Shown piece by piece: positions 33,606 through 44,842 of a stretch of DNA of 64,000 nt. Source of the stretch: Oegoconia quadripuncta (lineage: Eukaryota; Arthropoda; Insecta; Lepidoptera; Autostichidae). The notes under the pieces are model-generated. The model saw only the letters and a list, made by a program, of their open reading frames with translations. It was not told the DNA's origin and did not search any database. The translations under genes and the position numbers were made by a program. Location of the stretch: the NCBI GenBank assembly GCA_949316235.1, contig OX438749.1, forward strand, positions 20,972,414 to 21,036,413, given 5' to 3'. Numbering within the stretch: position 1 is the first letter of the stretch; each line of letters starts with the position of its first letter.

Positions 33606-34876
33606 TAATAGAAATTCATAGACAACATCAATTTATCGTCGCAAACTCGATATAAAATGTTAAGAAATAACAAAACAATGTAATCTTGTAACAAGACAAA
33701 TGCTTCAAGATAATACGTTAATCAACATAAACTCTAGGTATCTAACAACAATGCTATTCAACAAAAGCCCAGCAAATCTAGAATAATACACAATAATTTT
33801 GCTAAGCGTCCCATCATTGCTCAATTTGTAATCCAGCTAAACGCTCCCCCGTTTGCCTCCCTCCCCCCTACAGTGCGTGACTTTACCGGAACACTGCCTT
33901 GGATTAACCCAGTATCTATAGTAAAAAAAAATATAGATGCCGTGGAAATTTCTGTTAACGGAACATCCACACTAGAAACATTCAAAACTGCAAAATAGAT
34001 CGCATTTAAAGTTCGCCGTTAGTAAAATCTATTTCGCTTGGACACTCAGTTTCGCTTTATTGTTTAGTGAACAAAAAATTGTAAAAGACATGTAAATATA
34101 AAATACTTTAGAACACTCTTTTTTTAATAAAAGTTTGCCGGCGCCGGTAACGCATATTGCCATTTTGTTTTTTTTTTTTATTATTATTTTCACTACCTTA
34201 TCACCGCAACTTGGCACGAAACTGATCAACCAATCAAAGCAAAGTAAAGAATTAGCTGTAAATTTAGATTAAATAAGTTTTTGTTTTACTGTTATTTTAT
34301 TTTTAAAGTTTTTTGCGTTATTGTTCACCTATAAAAGGTTGTACATTTAAATTTTATACCAGCTACCTTAATTGTTAGATTGACTATGTACTGATGTAAC
34401 AATTGTTGGTGATGCTAAATAAATAAATAAATAACCAGTATACATTGTAGGCAAGCGAGATTAGGTATAAATTTTATTTCTTTAAATTCACCTTATCTAT
34501 ACGAGTACTTGGAGAGTTTGAATCTGGGTGTTTATTATTTGTGTTTTATACGATCCATAGCCAACAAAGGGACATCGTAAGAAGAATACCATAAACAAAA
34601 CGTTTTTGTATGTGTATGTATTTTTTTATAATTTTTATTTAACCACTGTTTGGAATAATACTATACTATATATAAATTACTTTTCTTTTGTTCATAATTT
34701 ATGCATCGATGATTCTGGGTACATTAGGTTAACCATACAGGGCAATTTTACATGATCATTGATAGTATGCTGGTTATTTCAACTGTACCATCCGTAATTC
34801 TATAATCTAAGTGTAGGGATACACCTTCGGAAGATACTGCGCCGACTGAATTATCGGTCGTAGTATTCGGTTGGCG
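33606..34876. other. No gene seen
   Basis: A probable LINE 3' end lies at about 34360-34435 (GATGCTAAATAAATAAATAA). The rest is unassigned. Confidence 0.45.
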
Positions 34877-35226
34877 TGACACACCAAACGCACTGAACGC
34901 GCAATTACGCGGCACGCGGCGTTTAGTTCAGCGCGTTACGCGACGGACAATACGTGGCGTCGTCGTCTTCTGTGTCGTTGGTGGTCACTAAAAGAGATGA
35001 AAGACACTTGTACTGAAAGAGAGAGATTAGTCATTGCTGAACAGGAAAGCAACATTGCCGCTCTTCGCTTTGAAAGCGCGCGCTGGCCGAACATTCGGTC
35101 GCGTAACGCGTCGCGTCGTGTGTCGCTTGCTATGCAAAATACATTGAAGACGTTTTCACGGAAACAGTCACTAGACGATAGGTTCGGCAGTACGCTGAAC
35201 GCAGCGTAATTTCGGCTGATGTGTCA
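34877..35226. mobile_element. GC-rich unclassified element
   Basis: Ends TGACACACCA and, as complement of the right end, TGACACATCA form a 10-bp inverted pair with one mismatch. The interior is much more GC- and CpG-rich than its surroundings, with repeated CGCGTTACGCGAC-like and TTCAGCG motifs near both ends. A 70-codon frame (34997-35209) has no recognised relatives. No target duplication is visible. Confidence 0.45.
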
Positions 35227-35694
35227 TAGGTACAACGTCAATGTTCAACGTCGCGCAGTCCGAATTGTCGGTCAAGAGAGTCTCATTGACCGACTGGATC
35301 CCCTGGCGTCGCGTCCCTCTGCATTCTCTATCGCATATTTCATGTGGAGTGTTCCGAAGAACTGTTCGAGCTAATACCCGCTGCTCAATTTAACCGATAC
35401 ACTTCTCGCCGAAAATTAAATTTCCATCCATATCACCTGGATGAGTGGAAGTCTACCACTGTACGTTTCTCAAGAAACTTCTTACCACGTACGACCACCC
35501 TGTGGACTTCCTGCAGCGGTATTCCCGAACGAGTACGACATTGGAACCTTCAAGAAACGAGCCTACACCTTCCTCAAAGGCCGGCAACGCATCTGTGACC
35601 CGTTTGGTGTTGCGGGTGTCCATGGGCGGCGGTGATTGCTTTCCATCAGGTGACCCGCATGCTCCTTTGCCGCCCTCTCATATAAAAAAAAAGG
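35227..35694 (+). pseudogene. LINE family D, C-terminus and 3' end
   Basis: Reads VQRRAVRIVGQESLIDRLDP, a frame change, ECSEELFELIPAAQFNRYTS, VRFSRNFLPRTTTLW, and in another frame FPNEYDIGTFKKRAYTFLKG and GVAGVHGRR. These are the ordered tail motifs of a non-LTR reverse transcriptase. The 3' end CCCTCTCATAT and A-tail match 29230 and 52512. At least two frameshifts. Confidence 0.85.
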
Positions 35695-35853
35695 TTACTT
35701 GCGAAACACTGCGAGCATATTCAGCCGAACTCTCGGCACCGTACCTTCCGCAGGTGTGTCGCTACACTAAGTCGAAGAGGGTAATGTTTCATAAAACAAC
35801 CCCGTATGAATAACTGTGAAGCAGACTGTACTTGGGGCAGGCTTGTGCATTAT

Positions 35854-35890
35854 CTTTTCGTACTCGTACAAAACGTACGAGTACGAAAAG
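35854..35890. repeat. Perfect 16-bp inverted repeat
   Basis: CTTTTCGTACTCGTAC, five spacer bases, and its exact complement, about 90 bp left of the piggyBac end. Confidence 0.85.
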
Positions 35891-35978
35891 TAAACGTACA
35901 TTTGACTGAACATTCACACCTCGACATTTGTCATTATGCTCATTACAGACGAATGCTCCCGATGCGGCCGCTCCTTAA

Positions 35979-38566
35979 CACGTTAACAGTCCGGTGTACC
36001 GTATGTGGCACACGGGGAGCGGTTCCGCCGAGTTCGTGTACCCTATGAGGTACACGAGACCAGTGCAGCTTTATGGGCTGTCAAATCACGGACTCGTAAA
36101 ATTTGTTGATATTTTCATAAAGGACTTGTAGCCAAAGACCTTATAAATAGAAAAAGTCAAAAACATGTCACATTTTTTTTTTCATCTTGCCGTAGTAACT
36201 CAAAGTAAAACAACTTCGTAGAAAACAATGTAATTTTTATTGATGAACTTGAGCTTCAGAAAAACAATCAAAACAATATGCTTTTTTGCAGATTTTACAT
36301 TGTGTTGAAACCCTTTTGGCTTTGGCACGTGCGTATGGAGCAAGTCCACCTTCATCAAGAAGTTTTTTATAACATCCGACGCATCGTCTTCGGATGGTAC
36401 GAGATCCTTTCTTGCCCAAAGATTCCAAAAAGTGAACGCTTCGATGTGACGTATTTGAAGCAGATGACAGTCTTCCTGATGATGGTCTTACTAATCTCGA
36501 TGGCCCTGGTAGTTCTGATGACCTTGAGGATCCAGCTTGTGACTGCGGGGTTCTAGACCGTGTTTCTTGGTGAAGAAGATCAGGTTGTAACAGCATTTTT
36601 ACAATAGCTTCATGAGCTGCTAGAATAGTCAGCTTTTCTCTACTGCCCGGATGCATCTCGTTATAAATTATGGTAGAGTTGACTACAGCTATCGACAGCA
36701 AATCTATTGCAACTTTTTTATACCATGTTATAGTTTTCCTTATAGGTGAGTTGTAGCTTGCCATCTGATCAGCCACGTCTATACCTTTTTTTCCTTTGTT
36801 ATAACTTAGGATCATATTGGGCTTTAGTTTTGGGGTTCGTCCAGATGTAGGAGACATTTCTTTACCGTGGCAAGTCGACAGTGCGCAAACATCTCTTTTG
36901 TCCTTCCATTTTAGTACTGTCACGTTTTCATTTTTTTGTTTCACCGCAATTTCACCAGTCGCCAGTTTAGCGTCCATTACGTCTTTTGGTAAACCTCTTC
37001 TTTTTCTGTTGACTGTGCCGCAAAGATCTGTATTGCGGGAAAGCAAAAACTCTGCCAAAGGGACGCTCGTGTAGTAATTGTCGGTTATCATACAGCGACC
37101 TTCATCAAGTAGGCCTTCTGCCAATGTTACGACGATACTTCCAGAGGTATCCAGTCCAAAAACTTGCACACTTTGACCACTGTAAATTTGGTAGCCCCAG
37201 GTATATCCTTCTGCAGAGCAAAGCTTATAGATTTTGATGCCGTATTTATGTGTCTTCGATGGTATGTATTGACGAAAAAGAAGTCTTCCGCGGAAATGCA
37301 CCATCGACTCGTCAACAACAATAATCTGGCCAGGTGTGTAAATAGTCCTTGAATTTCCTATGATAAGGTCTATCAATGGACTGATTTTATAGAGTCGATC
37401 GTTTTCTTCTCTGGGCGCATTATTATCACAAAAATGCCAACATCTTAGGATCAGCCGAAATCTGTTGTATGACATATTGATCTTGTGGAGTAAAGGGTGA
37501 TAATAAATATCGTCTTTCTTCCAATAACATTCAAGTGTCGGGAACACTATTATGCCTGTAAGAAATATAACGCCAAGAAACTTCAACATTTCGGGTTCAT
37601 CAACATCAGACCAACGAAATTTGCGGCTGTGTGGTTTTCCAGGCTCTTGTAACAAACGCTGAGCATACAAATTGGTTTGTTGCACCATTAGATTTATTAC
37701 GTCATCATCTATAATTTTACGGAAGATGGTATAAATATCAGAGTCAGAATCAAATAATACCTGTTGACGGGGAGGTTCCTCATGACCTGTAAACTGTTTG
37801 CGTGACAACTCCTTTACTTCGAAACTCCACTCAGCAGCTATATCTACAGGAGCAGTTGATCGTCTTCTTCTTCTCGATACCGGAGCACGCGATGGAACAT
37901 CAGGTGTAGGAAGACGAATAGGGTTATCTAGAACTCTTTCATTGGAAGGCTGACCTGAAACATCTCCAATTTGTACTTCTCTAGCGATATTTTCAACTGT
38001 TTCCTCAATCACTGGGCCAACTTCTAAATATGCTTCTCCATCTTCATCATCATCGTCTTGGTATTCTTCATCTTGTAGGTCTTCTTCCTGATCCAATAAT
38101 TCTATGATTTCCTCTTCTCCATCGGAATCTTCTAAGATTCTTCTAATGTCTTCGTCTCGTATTCTCCTTGCCATTTCAACAGTTCACAAAACGTATCCAG
38201 AAAATAGGAAAAACACTTTTACGCAAGCAAATATTGATAACACGAAGATTTGTTACAAAGTAATGCGAATTAGCAATCATAATGACACAAATTATATATT
38301 TAGTTGAGGGTAGCATCACAAAAAAACAATAATTTTCTACTAGCAAGCTCGCCGAGTCCGTGGTACACGATAAGTGTACACGGTAATTATAATTCACAAG
38401 TCCGTGTACCGCCGGGTGTACACGGCCATATCCGGGGTCAATGACCTATTTTTTTATTAATTTTTATTAATTTATACAGTGAATAACAAACGAAAGCCAA
38501 AAAATATAATATCTCATTTGGACATATGGCATGTTTTGAAACGCTTGTATGGGGACTGTTAACGTG
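35979..38566 (-). mobile_element. piggyBac-type DNA transposon
   Basis: Encloses a full-length transposase frame. Reading 1: 14-bp TIRs CACGTTAACAGTCC (35979-35992) and complement (38553-38566), with target TTAA at 35975-35978 and a decayed TAGT at 38567-38570. Reading 2: TTAA at 35983-35986 and 38559-38562 are the duplication, the TIR is CAGTCC, and the target was the palindrome CACGTTAACGTG. I favour reading 1. Subterminal palindromes lie at 36035-36056 (CGTGTACC, 6 bp, GGTACACG), 38358-38383 and 38402-38425. Confidence 0.9.
36237..38174 (-). CDS. piggyBac-type transposase, uninterrupted
   Basis: 645 codons, no stop or frameshift. An acidic N-terminus (residues 1-60, many D/E) and a basic RRRRR at 101-105 precede the transposase core. 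The catalytic aspartates of the piggyBac DDD family are evident: D288 (VVDESMVHFRG), D365 (MITDNYYTS) and D466/D469 (GIDVADQM). A Ser/Pro-rich linker (540-580) leads to a C-terminal Cys-rich zinc finger: C598, C601, C626, C629, C634, C637. Length fits the family (T. ni piggyBac is 594). The stop codon lies inside an AATAAA hexamer (36236-36241 on the complement). It is antisense to the host gene. Either a young, possibly functional transposon or, less likely given visible ends, a domesticated gene. Confidence 0.96.
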   Translation of the reverse strand: MARRIRDEDIRRILEDSDGEEEIIELLDQEEDLQDEEYQDDDDEDGEAYLEVGPVIEETVENIAREVQIGDVSGQPSNERVLDNPIRLPTPDVPSRAPVSRRRRRSTAPVDIAAEWSFEVKELSRKQFTGHEEPPRQQVLFDSDSDIYTIFRKIIDDDVINLMVQQTNLYAQRLLQEPGKPHSRKFRWSDVDEPEMLKFLGVIFLTGIIVFPTLECYWKKDDIYYHPLLHKINMSYNRFRLILRCWHFCDNNAPREENDRLYKISPLIDLIIGNSRTIYTPGQIIVVDESMVHFRGRLLFRQYIPSKTHKYGIKIYKLCSAEGYTWGYQIYSGQSVQVFGLDTSGSIVVTLAEGLLDEGRCMITDNYYTSVPLAEFLLSRNTDLCGTVNRKRRGLPKDVMDAKLATGEIAVKQKNENVTVLKWKDKRDVCALSTCHGKEMSPTSGRTPKLKPNMILSYNKGKKGIDVADQMASYNSPIRKTITWYKKVAIDLLSIAVVNSTIIYNEMHPGSREKLTILAAHEAIVKMLLQPDLLHQETRSRTPQSQAGSSRSSELPGPSRLVRPSSGRLSSASNTSHRSVHFLESLGKKGSRTIRRRCVGCYKKLLDEGGLAPYARAKAKRVSTQCKICKKAYCFDCFSEAQVHQ

Positions 38567-38659
38567 TAGTTGCGTGGCTCAGGAAATTTTGAAGGTATAT
38601 TAATCGAATGATGATGATAAACCAGTAACCATGAAAAGCGATGAAAATGGACTTATTTA

Positions 38660-38694
38660 GATTACTAGCTGTTACCCGCGACTTCGTCCGCGTA
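38660..38694. repeat. Fragment of the CCGCGACTTCGTCCGCG repeat
   Basis: AGCTGTTACCCGCGACTTCG and TCCGCG is the terminus of a common insect repeat, related to 46833-47010 and 52168-52410. The LINE tail follows directly. Confidence 0.6.
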
Positions 38695-39720
38695 TCAAAA
38701 TCAAAATCATCAAAATCAAAAAATGCTTTATTTTGTAGGTACACAGGGTACACTTAAAATAGTCAGATTTTACATTTTTAAAGCTACTGCTTGTTCAAAA
38801 GGCAATTTTCCCCTGAGAAGAACAAGCAAGAAACTCGAGAGGTCGCTCTTTTAAAAAAAGGTTTTTATATTACAAAATTATTAATTATTATTTTATGTTA
38901 TAATATTTCATTATTAATTGTGAAATAGCCTGGTTATGCGAACGGGCTGGTTATGTCCGTGATTGTTTATCATCTAAATAATCTGATATTTTATAATATG
39001 CTTTCTTAATAAGTTTCTGTTTTATAGTATCTTTAAATTTATTGAAAGGAAGATTTTGTATATCAACAGGAACTTTATTGAAAAAGCGTATACATAAAAC
39101 CCTTTGAATGAATTACTGACTTTGTGGAGGCGACTTATGTGACCTGCAAGTTTATTTTTATTTCTTGTATTGACATCATGTTTATCACTATTTTTCCTAA
39201 ATGATGCTATATTTTTTTTGACATATATTAGATTTTCAAAAATGTACTGTGACGAAAAGGTTAGAATATTATACTCTTTAAATCTGTCTCTAAGTGACAC
39301 TGCAGGTCTCAATTGATAAATTGCGCGAACGGCTCGTTTTTGTAAAACAAAGATTGTATTGATATCCGCGGCATTTCCCCACAGCAAGATACCGTAAGAC
39401 ATCAGGCTATGGAAATAACTAAAATATACTAATCTAGCAGTATTTACGTCCGATATTTGTCTAATTTTTTTGACTGCATACGCTGCAGAGCTGAGCTTCT
39501 TCGCCAATTTATGGATATGAGGACCCCATTGTAATTTGGCGTCCAAAGTAATGCCCAAAAATACAGTGGACTCAACAAGGTCTAGAGTGACATTTTTTAT
39601 CATTATATTTGTGGGCACCTCCCTGACATTAGGCAGTACAAATTTTACACATTTAGTATTTTTCTCATTCAGTAACAAATTATTTGCCGTAAACCATTCT
39701 ACTATTTGAGAAATAGGAAT
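38695..39720 (-). pseudogene. LINE family C, largest copy
   Basis: A 218-codon frame (39022-39678) reads MLLNEKNTKCVKFVLPNVRE, VFLGITLDAKLQWGPHIHKL, NTARLVYFSYFHSLMSYGIL, LWGNAADINTIFVLQKRAVR and LTFSSQYIFENLIYVKKN, the jockey/CR1-group reverse transcriptase thumb and tail. After a frameshift near 39095 it continues RFFNKVPVDIQNLPFNKFKD and KAYYKISDYLDDKQ. The 3' end is an ATCAAAATCAAAATCA-type tail at 38697-38725. Truncated at the 5' end, so not autonomous. Confidence 0.87.
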
Positions 39721-39907
39721 TAATACTACAGTTCAAAACGCGTTTGAACCCGTGAGGTTTTTGATCTGTGTATAGTTGATTGTGTGACAAAAATTGAAAG
39801 TTTAGGATAAATAGTTTGACTTTTAATACTATGCAATTAAGACTCATTAACATAACGACTCGTATATCACTGAGGATTGTTTTATTGGTACCTATCTAAT
39901 AATAATA

Positions 39908-40316
39908 TTAGTTCCTTACCTTGAAATTGGCGTTTTGTATGAAGAATTTCATTAAGACTGTTTTCTCCATACAAACATTTTTGATATTTTTTTGGGAACG
40001 GCAAATCCAAATTTAGCTAAACTTTGTGTGTATTATCAGATAACATTAAGTTAAGTATAGGCCGCCTTAATTTTTAAAAGAAACCGCTTTATAAAAGTTT
40101 CAGCGAATCTAAGAAATGATTATGAAAAGAGCTCTGTTCAAATTTTTTTTATTATGTGATTTAGTCCAGAAATTAAAAAATATTTCATGTGAAACCTTGA
40201 AATAATATTCCATTTTCCAAATAAAAAACAAATTTGGATATAGCTCTGAAATCGCAGGAATTGGTACATATGATTAACGAAGAAAAAAAACTCCAATTTC
40301 ATTGGTAAAGACCCAA
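39908..40316 (-). mobile_element. MITE family C, complete, reverse
   Basis: 409 bp, ends TTAGTTCCTTACC and, on the complement, TTGGGTCTTTACC, with TA at 39906-39907 and 40317-40318. Same family as 2873-3292. Confidence 0.87.
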
Positions 40317-40729
40317 TAATGCAAAAGTACCAATTCTCTTGTAATATAATTAAAACGTTCCCCACTCAATTATAACGATAACTATTGCCAGTAACATAAT
40401 AAGAATCACTATAATATAATTTCAGTAATAATGCTGTTGATTCTATGTAAATAAGTAAATATAATTAAATAAACAAGTGTCAAAATTCACATATCATTTT
40501 GAATTCTTACCAACGAGGAGTCTAGGTATAATTTTGCATTATACTCGTCGAATAAAGCACGAATTGGCAAGTTATTTAATGAATCTATTTAAAATCATCT
40601 TACAATATTTGCTCCAATTGTTGCCTATACACTTGGCACAACCTTAAATTGGCTTCTCGATATTTAAATTAGCATTTATTGATAATTCTTCATTAGTCAA
40701 AATACTTTTTGTCACTGTCGTTAGTCTTT
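40317..40729. other. No gene seen
   Basis: Unassigned AT-rich sequence between two MITEs. Confidence 0.45.
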
Positions 40730-40998
40730 TTAAGAGGGATTAAACTTTCAAGTTGACATTTTTCCAAAAATATTGAAACTAAATTAGAGCGATTTTAAGT
40801 TTTCCATAGTAACGGAAAAAATGCAATATATTCTTTTAAAATCCGATATTTTGAAAATGTTTTCTACTCATTTCTTATACTACTATAATATATACTATAC
40901 TATCCTGCTTATACGTATAAAATTTCATTAGAATCGGTCTATTTATTTCGGAAAATTTGGACTTGCAAGTTAGTATAGAATGGGATAAACCCTCTTAA
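40730..40998. mobile_element. MITE family F
   Basis: About 269 bp. Left end TTAAGAGGGATTAAACTTTC, right complement TTTAAGAGGGTTTATCCCA, both then leading to CAAGT..A..TTTTCC. A relative is at 7894. Confidence 0.7.
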
Positions 40999-41002
40999 AT
41001 CT

Positions 41003-41250
41003 TACGACCGGTTGGTGTAGTGAATAGTGACCCTGTCAGCGAAACCAACTGTTGCGGGTTCGAATCCCGCGAGGGGTAAATGTTTGTGTGATGAATACGA
41101 ATTCCCGAGTCATGGATGTTTACATAAATATTTATATAAATATTTATGTATGTTTATCCGTTATCAAGTATCCATAGCACAAGCTTTGCTTAGTTTGGGA
41201 CTAGATGATTGGTGTAAGTGTCCGAAATATTTAATTTTATATTTATTTAT
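41003..41250 (+). mobile_element. SINE family 2, full length
   Basis: CGACCGGTTGGTGTAGTGAA, box B GGGTTCGAATCCCGC, body GAGTCATGGATGTTTACATA and TGGTGTAAGTGTCCGAAATA, TTTATTTATA tail. Confidence 0.87.
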
Positions 41251-42039
41251 AATTCTATTAAACTGTTAAGGCTCATTGCTATCCATAATGGTGTCAAATC
41301 AAAACTTTTTCTTTCTTCTTTCTTAGCTACCTTTTTTAAAACAAGAATCCCGGTTTCTTGCATAGCGTTTTCTGCACATCCGTTCTGTTCATCAGTCGAT
41401 CTAGCAGAGGGCCGTCGACCGACTTGTGCTTTCCTATTGTGGTCTCTGTTCGAATACTTTTTTATTTTTTATTTATTTATTTATTGCATATCACATGTTT
41501 TACACTAGATGTTAAACATAAAATTGTACAAGCATGTGACACCCTGTAAGGCCTTTATTGCCTGTCACCACTTATAACGATCATAACATCTATAAAAACA
41601 AATGGTGTACATCTTGACTTACTGTGGCCATTTTCCTAAAATTTTCCTCAGCCTACTCGTATTTTATCTATCAAATCTTCGTTTATGTTTATACAACAAT
41701 TCTGAAAACCATTATGGTGCATATAAACAGCTCGCGGATGTCTAAACAAAGTACCTATACCGAATGGCAGTTAAATTATTAATACGGCTGATATCTTCAA
41801 CGGTATCAGGTCGGTACCCATCAAATCGTGTTTTAATGGGAGGGTGAGGGTCAGCGCCTAACCTACAAATTGTAAACAAATTTTGGTGGATAGTTAAGGC
41901 TCCGAATCATTACTGAATATAGTCGTTATATTGACGACGCAGTGACTGAATGCTGAATCATTTGTTCAATCATTTGGTGAATGTCAATTTAAATCTATTG
42001 CTAATAAAAAAATAAACTTAACTAAAGACTTAACTTGTC
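41251..42039. other. No gene seen
   Basis: LINE-like 3' fragments are possible near 41465-41600 (TTATTTATTTATTGCAT) and 41970-42010. No exon is supported. Confidence 0.45.
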
Positions 42040-42370
42040 TTTTTTTTTATGCACAACGGGTTGCTACTTGACCTCAATCACACCTGTTAAGTGATGTTAA
42101 GTGAAGATGAGGTCGAAGGTGGAAACGTACTGACCCGGAAACCCAACACATTTGGGGGACTGGCTATCTTATCTCTGACAACCGGAACACGACAATGCTT
42201 AACATTACTGCTTGGCGGCAGGTTTAGATAAGATGGTGGTAGCAAGGGGGACATTTAATATGCCCTACCACCCACCAAACCGAGTACTAAATATGTACCC
42301 CGCTGGGGATCGAACCCGCGACCTCCGAACCGTAAACCCAATGTTGTTACATTGAGCCACGGAGGCGGTT
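42040..42370 (-). mobile_element. SINE family 1, full length, reverse
   Basis: T-rich tail, body, box B complement GGGGATCGAACC near 42303 and the CACGGAGGCGG head end at 42368. Confidence 0.87.
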
Positions 42371-42480
42371 ATTTCATATAATCATACCGATTTCATCAGA
42401 ATCTGTGAAGGACACGCGAGAATCGTTTGTCAGAACAATCAGACGCTATTGATTAGGTTTGTTATGGACTTTACTGTATA

Positions 42481-42600
42481 ATGTTAGTATGGAAGTCCAA
42501 CAAATTTCGGCTGAATTCGGCTAAGGTTCGTAGTGGAAAATTGTACGTTGGAGTTCAGTTAACAGGAATTACACGAATTAAATGTCACCCTGTATGTCTA
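42481..42600. mobile_element. MITE family E, right-end fragment
   Basis: ATGGAAGTCCAACAAATTTC, GGCTGAATTCGGCTA and terminal TGTCACCCTGTA match 10360-10609. Confidence 0.65.
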
Positions 42601-44429
42601 TGTTACTTCATCGTCCCGCCCTTCTTATTTCAAAGCTTATCATTGTGTGAAGCGAAACGCATCCATAAAAATTCAACTGTTGTAAAATTAAATTTTTACT
42701 CCCAAGAGTTATAAAAACTTTTCTCATCTTTTTATAGTTTAAAAGTATGTACCTTAACAGCTACTTATTCTCAAAAATTATGAACTATAAAATAGAACGC
42801 CATTACGCTCGGGTATTTCGCATCTACTTATAAAATATAGGCTTTGAAGCTATTCGGAACGAGCTTCCATCGATTTAATAATGCTTTATCGAGCGCTTTG
42901 GCTTTAGTGCGGATTTGATAACGAGTCTTCGAATTTATAGATACATAAATGTTTTAACTAGATATACTTAGGAGTAATAGCGATTTTAAAGCGGTAATAA
43001 AGTTTAACTCTTGCTATTGATTTAAAATAAATTGCAGAATGCGCATACATTAACAGCCTATTCGTCGCCACTATTGGCGAAGTCTCTTTTTATATTTTAT
43101 TGTGGGTCATACATAATCCACACGGGCCCTGATTTTTAACCGAGTTCAAAAAAGGAGGAGGTTCTGTATTCGGGTCGTATTTTTTTTTTTTTGACAATCT
43201 AGTGGGCATTTGACAGTGTTTTCAAGCCGCCTCTGTATTCTAACGACTTGTCATTATGCCTGCAATGAACACGGATATTATATATATATATATATATCTT
43301 TAAATTTTCCCGCTACTGCATTAATTTTTTAAATTCGCATACAACCTCATAGCGCTCGCCTCTTTAGTCGTTTTAAAATTGTATCGACAAAGATTGATAG
43401 TTCGAAATTCAAATAACATTATATGTATGGAATTTCACACTCTTTTTGGAGTTTTATTGATTCCAATTTCAAAATCACTATTTTCTGACGACGATAATTA
43501 GTTTTTCGGGGTGCTTAACTTTCTGTTCTCATTGCCCATGGGTTATTTGCCTTTGAGGGTCAGACATGGTTATGTTACTTGTATAATCCCTATGTCCCTT
43601 CAATAAACAAAAACATGGTTGTGATATAATAAACGTCTACCTATATCAAAACTGGACAGGTTCTCATAATGCTGTTATTAAGGAAACCCTCCAGTTTTTG
43701 CGTGGGCTTCGATAAATAATTCAACAAAAGGAACACCTTTCGTAAACAATGTTAACGAAATATCAGTTAAATTTATTGTTTTTACAACGATACGATTAGG
43801 TAAATTCTTGTTTATTTTGTTTTAGCAAACGTTGGAGAAGTTATTGTTTTCAGAACAATAGGATTACGTGCCAATGTAATTTTACATTAGTATTAAGGGA
43901 TTTATCATAATTATCATTTGCCTATGAATCCGCCGTTTTACGCATATAGAAAAAAAGTAAACAATACTAATTTTGACATTTCCATGATCACAGAAACAGC
44001 GATATCTAAGAAAAATAATCGAACGGCGGGAAAAACAAATACAAAATTAATTTGAATTTGGAATAAAAGATATCGATGTTCAAACCAGGGAATATTAAAA
44101 ATAGGCAATTTCATGGATAAGGACCGGCTTTTTGGCGGGAACTCAGCCAGTGATGTTGCATTTTTACTATTATTTTTCGAAAATTGAGCATTTTGAGTTT
44201 TGAATTTTTATAACGACAGAATATTGTACGACGAAAGTTAGTGATCGTGTACAAGTGAAAGGAAGAACCTAACGAAGCTTTTGGGTTCCCACAAGAAGCC
44301 GCAAAAATCTTCCGTAAAGCATTCTGTTACTTTACTGAATACTAACGAATACTACAGAAGACTAGGCTGTATGGGCTCAGTCCCCTTGCCTTCGAATATT
44401 GTTGGAGAATGAACAAAAAAAATATACAA
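42601..44429. other. Long stretch without a gene
   Basis: AT-rich, with a (TA)n run at about 43270-43298 and a repeat edge at 43140-43170 (AGTTCAAAAAAGGAGGAGG). No exon or element with both ends was found. Confidence 0.45.
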
Positions 44430-44512
44430 ATACTCTTTATTGCACAAAATAATTTACTATAATGATGATAACAATAGAACACAATTGGCGGGCTCATCAC
44501 TAAAAGCGATCT
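44430..44512 (-). mobile_element. LINE family H-like 3' end fragment
   Basis: ATACTCTTTATTGCACAAAA and CATCACTAAAAGCGATCT match the 3' region at 56655-56760. Confidence 0.55.
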
Positions 44513-44842
44513 TTTGTTTATGCACTCCGGGTGACCTTGACCTTAATCACACCTAATGTTAAGTGAAGATGAGGTTGAAGGTGGAAGCGTACTGAGCCGG
44601 AAACCCCAACACATTTGGTGAGACTGGCTATCTTATCTCTGACAACCGGAATACAACAATGTTATTAACATAACTGCTTGGCGGCAGATTTAGATAAGAT
44701 GGTGGTAGCTAGCCAGGCGGACATTTAAAATGCCCTACCACCAACAAAGCCGAGTACTTGAACATATACCCCGCTGGGGATCGAACCCGCGACGTCCGAA
44801 TCGTAAACTCAATGTTGTTTATATTGAGCCACGGAGGCGATT
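44513..44842 (-). mobile_element. SINE family 1, full length, reverse
   Basis: Reverse body with TTATCTCTGACAACCGGAAT, box B complement GGGGATCGAACC and GAGCCACGGAGGCG head end; the tail is short and impure (TTTTGTTTATGCA). Confidence 0.86.

Noticed and set aside
41003..41075. tRNA-like head with box A and box B
   Set aside because: The acceptor arms do not pair and the same sequence recurs as SINE family 2 heads with SINE bodies; not a functional tRNA gene. The same holds for SINE 1 and SINE 3 heads.
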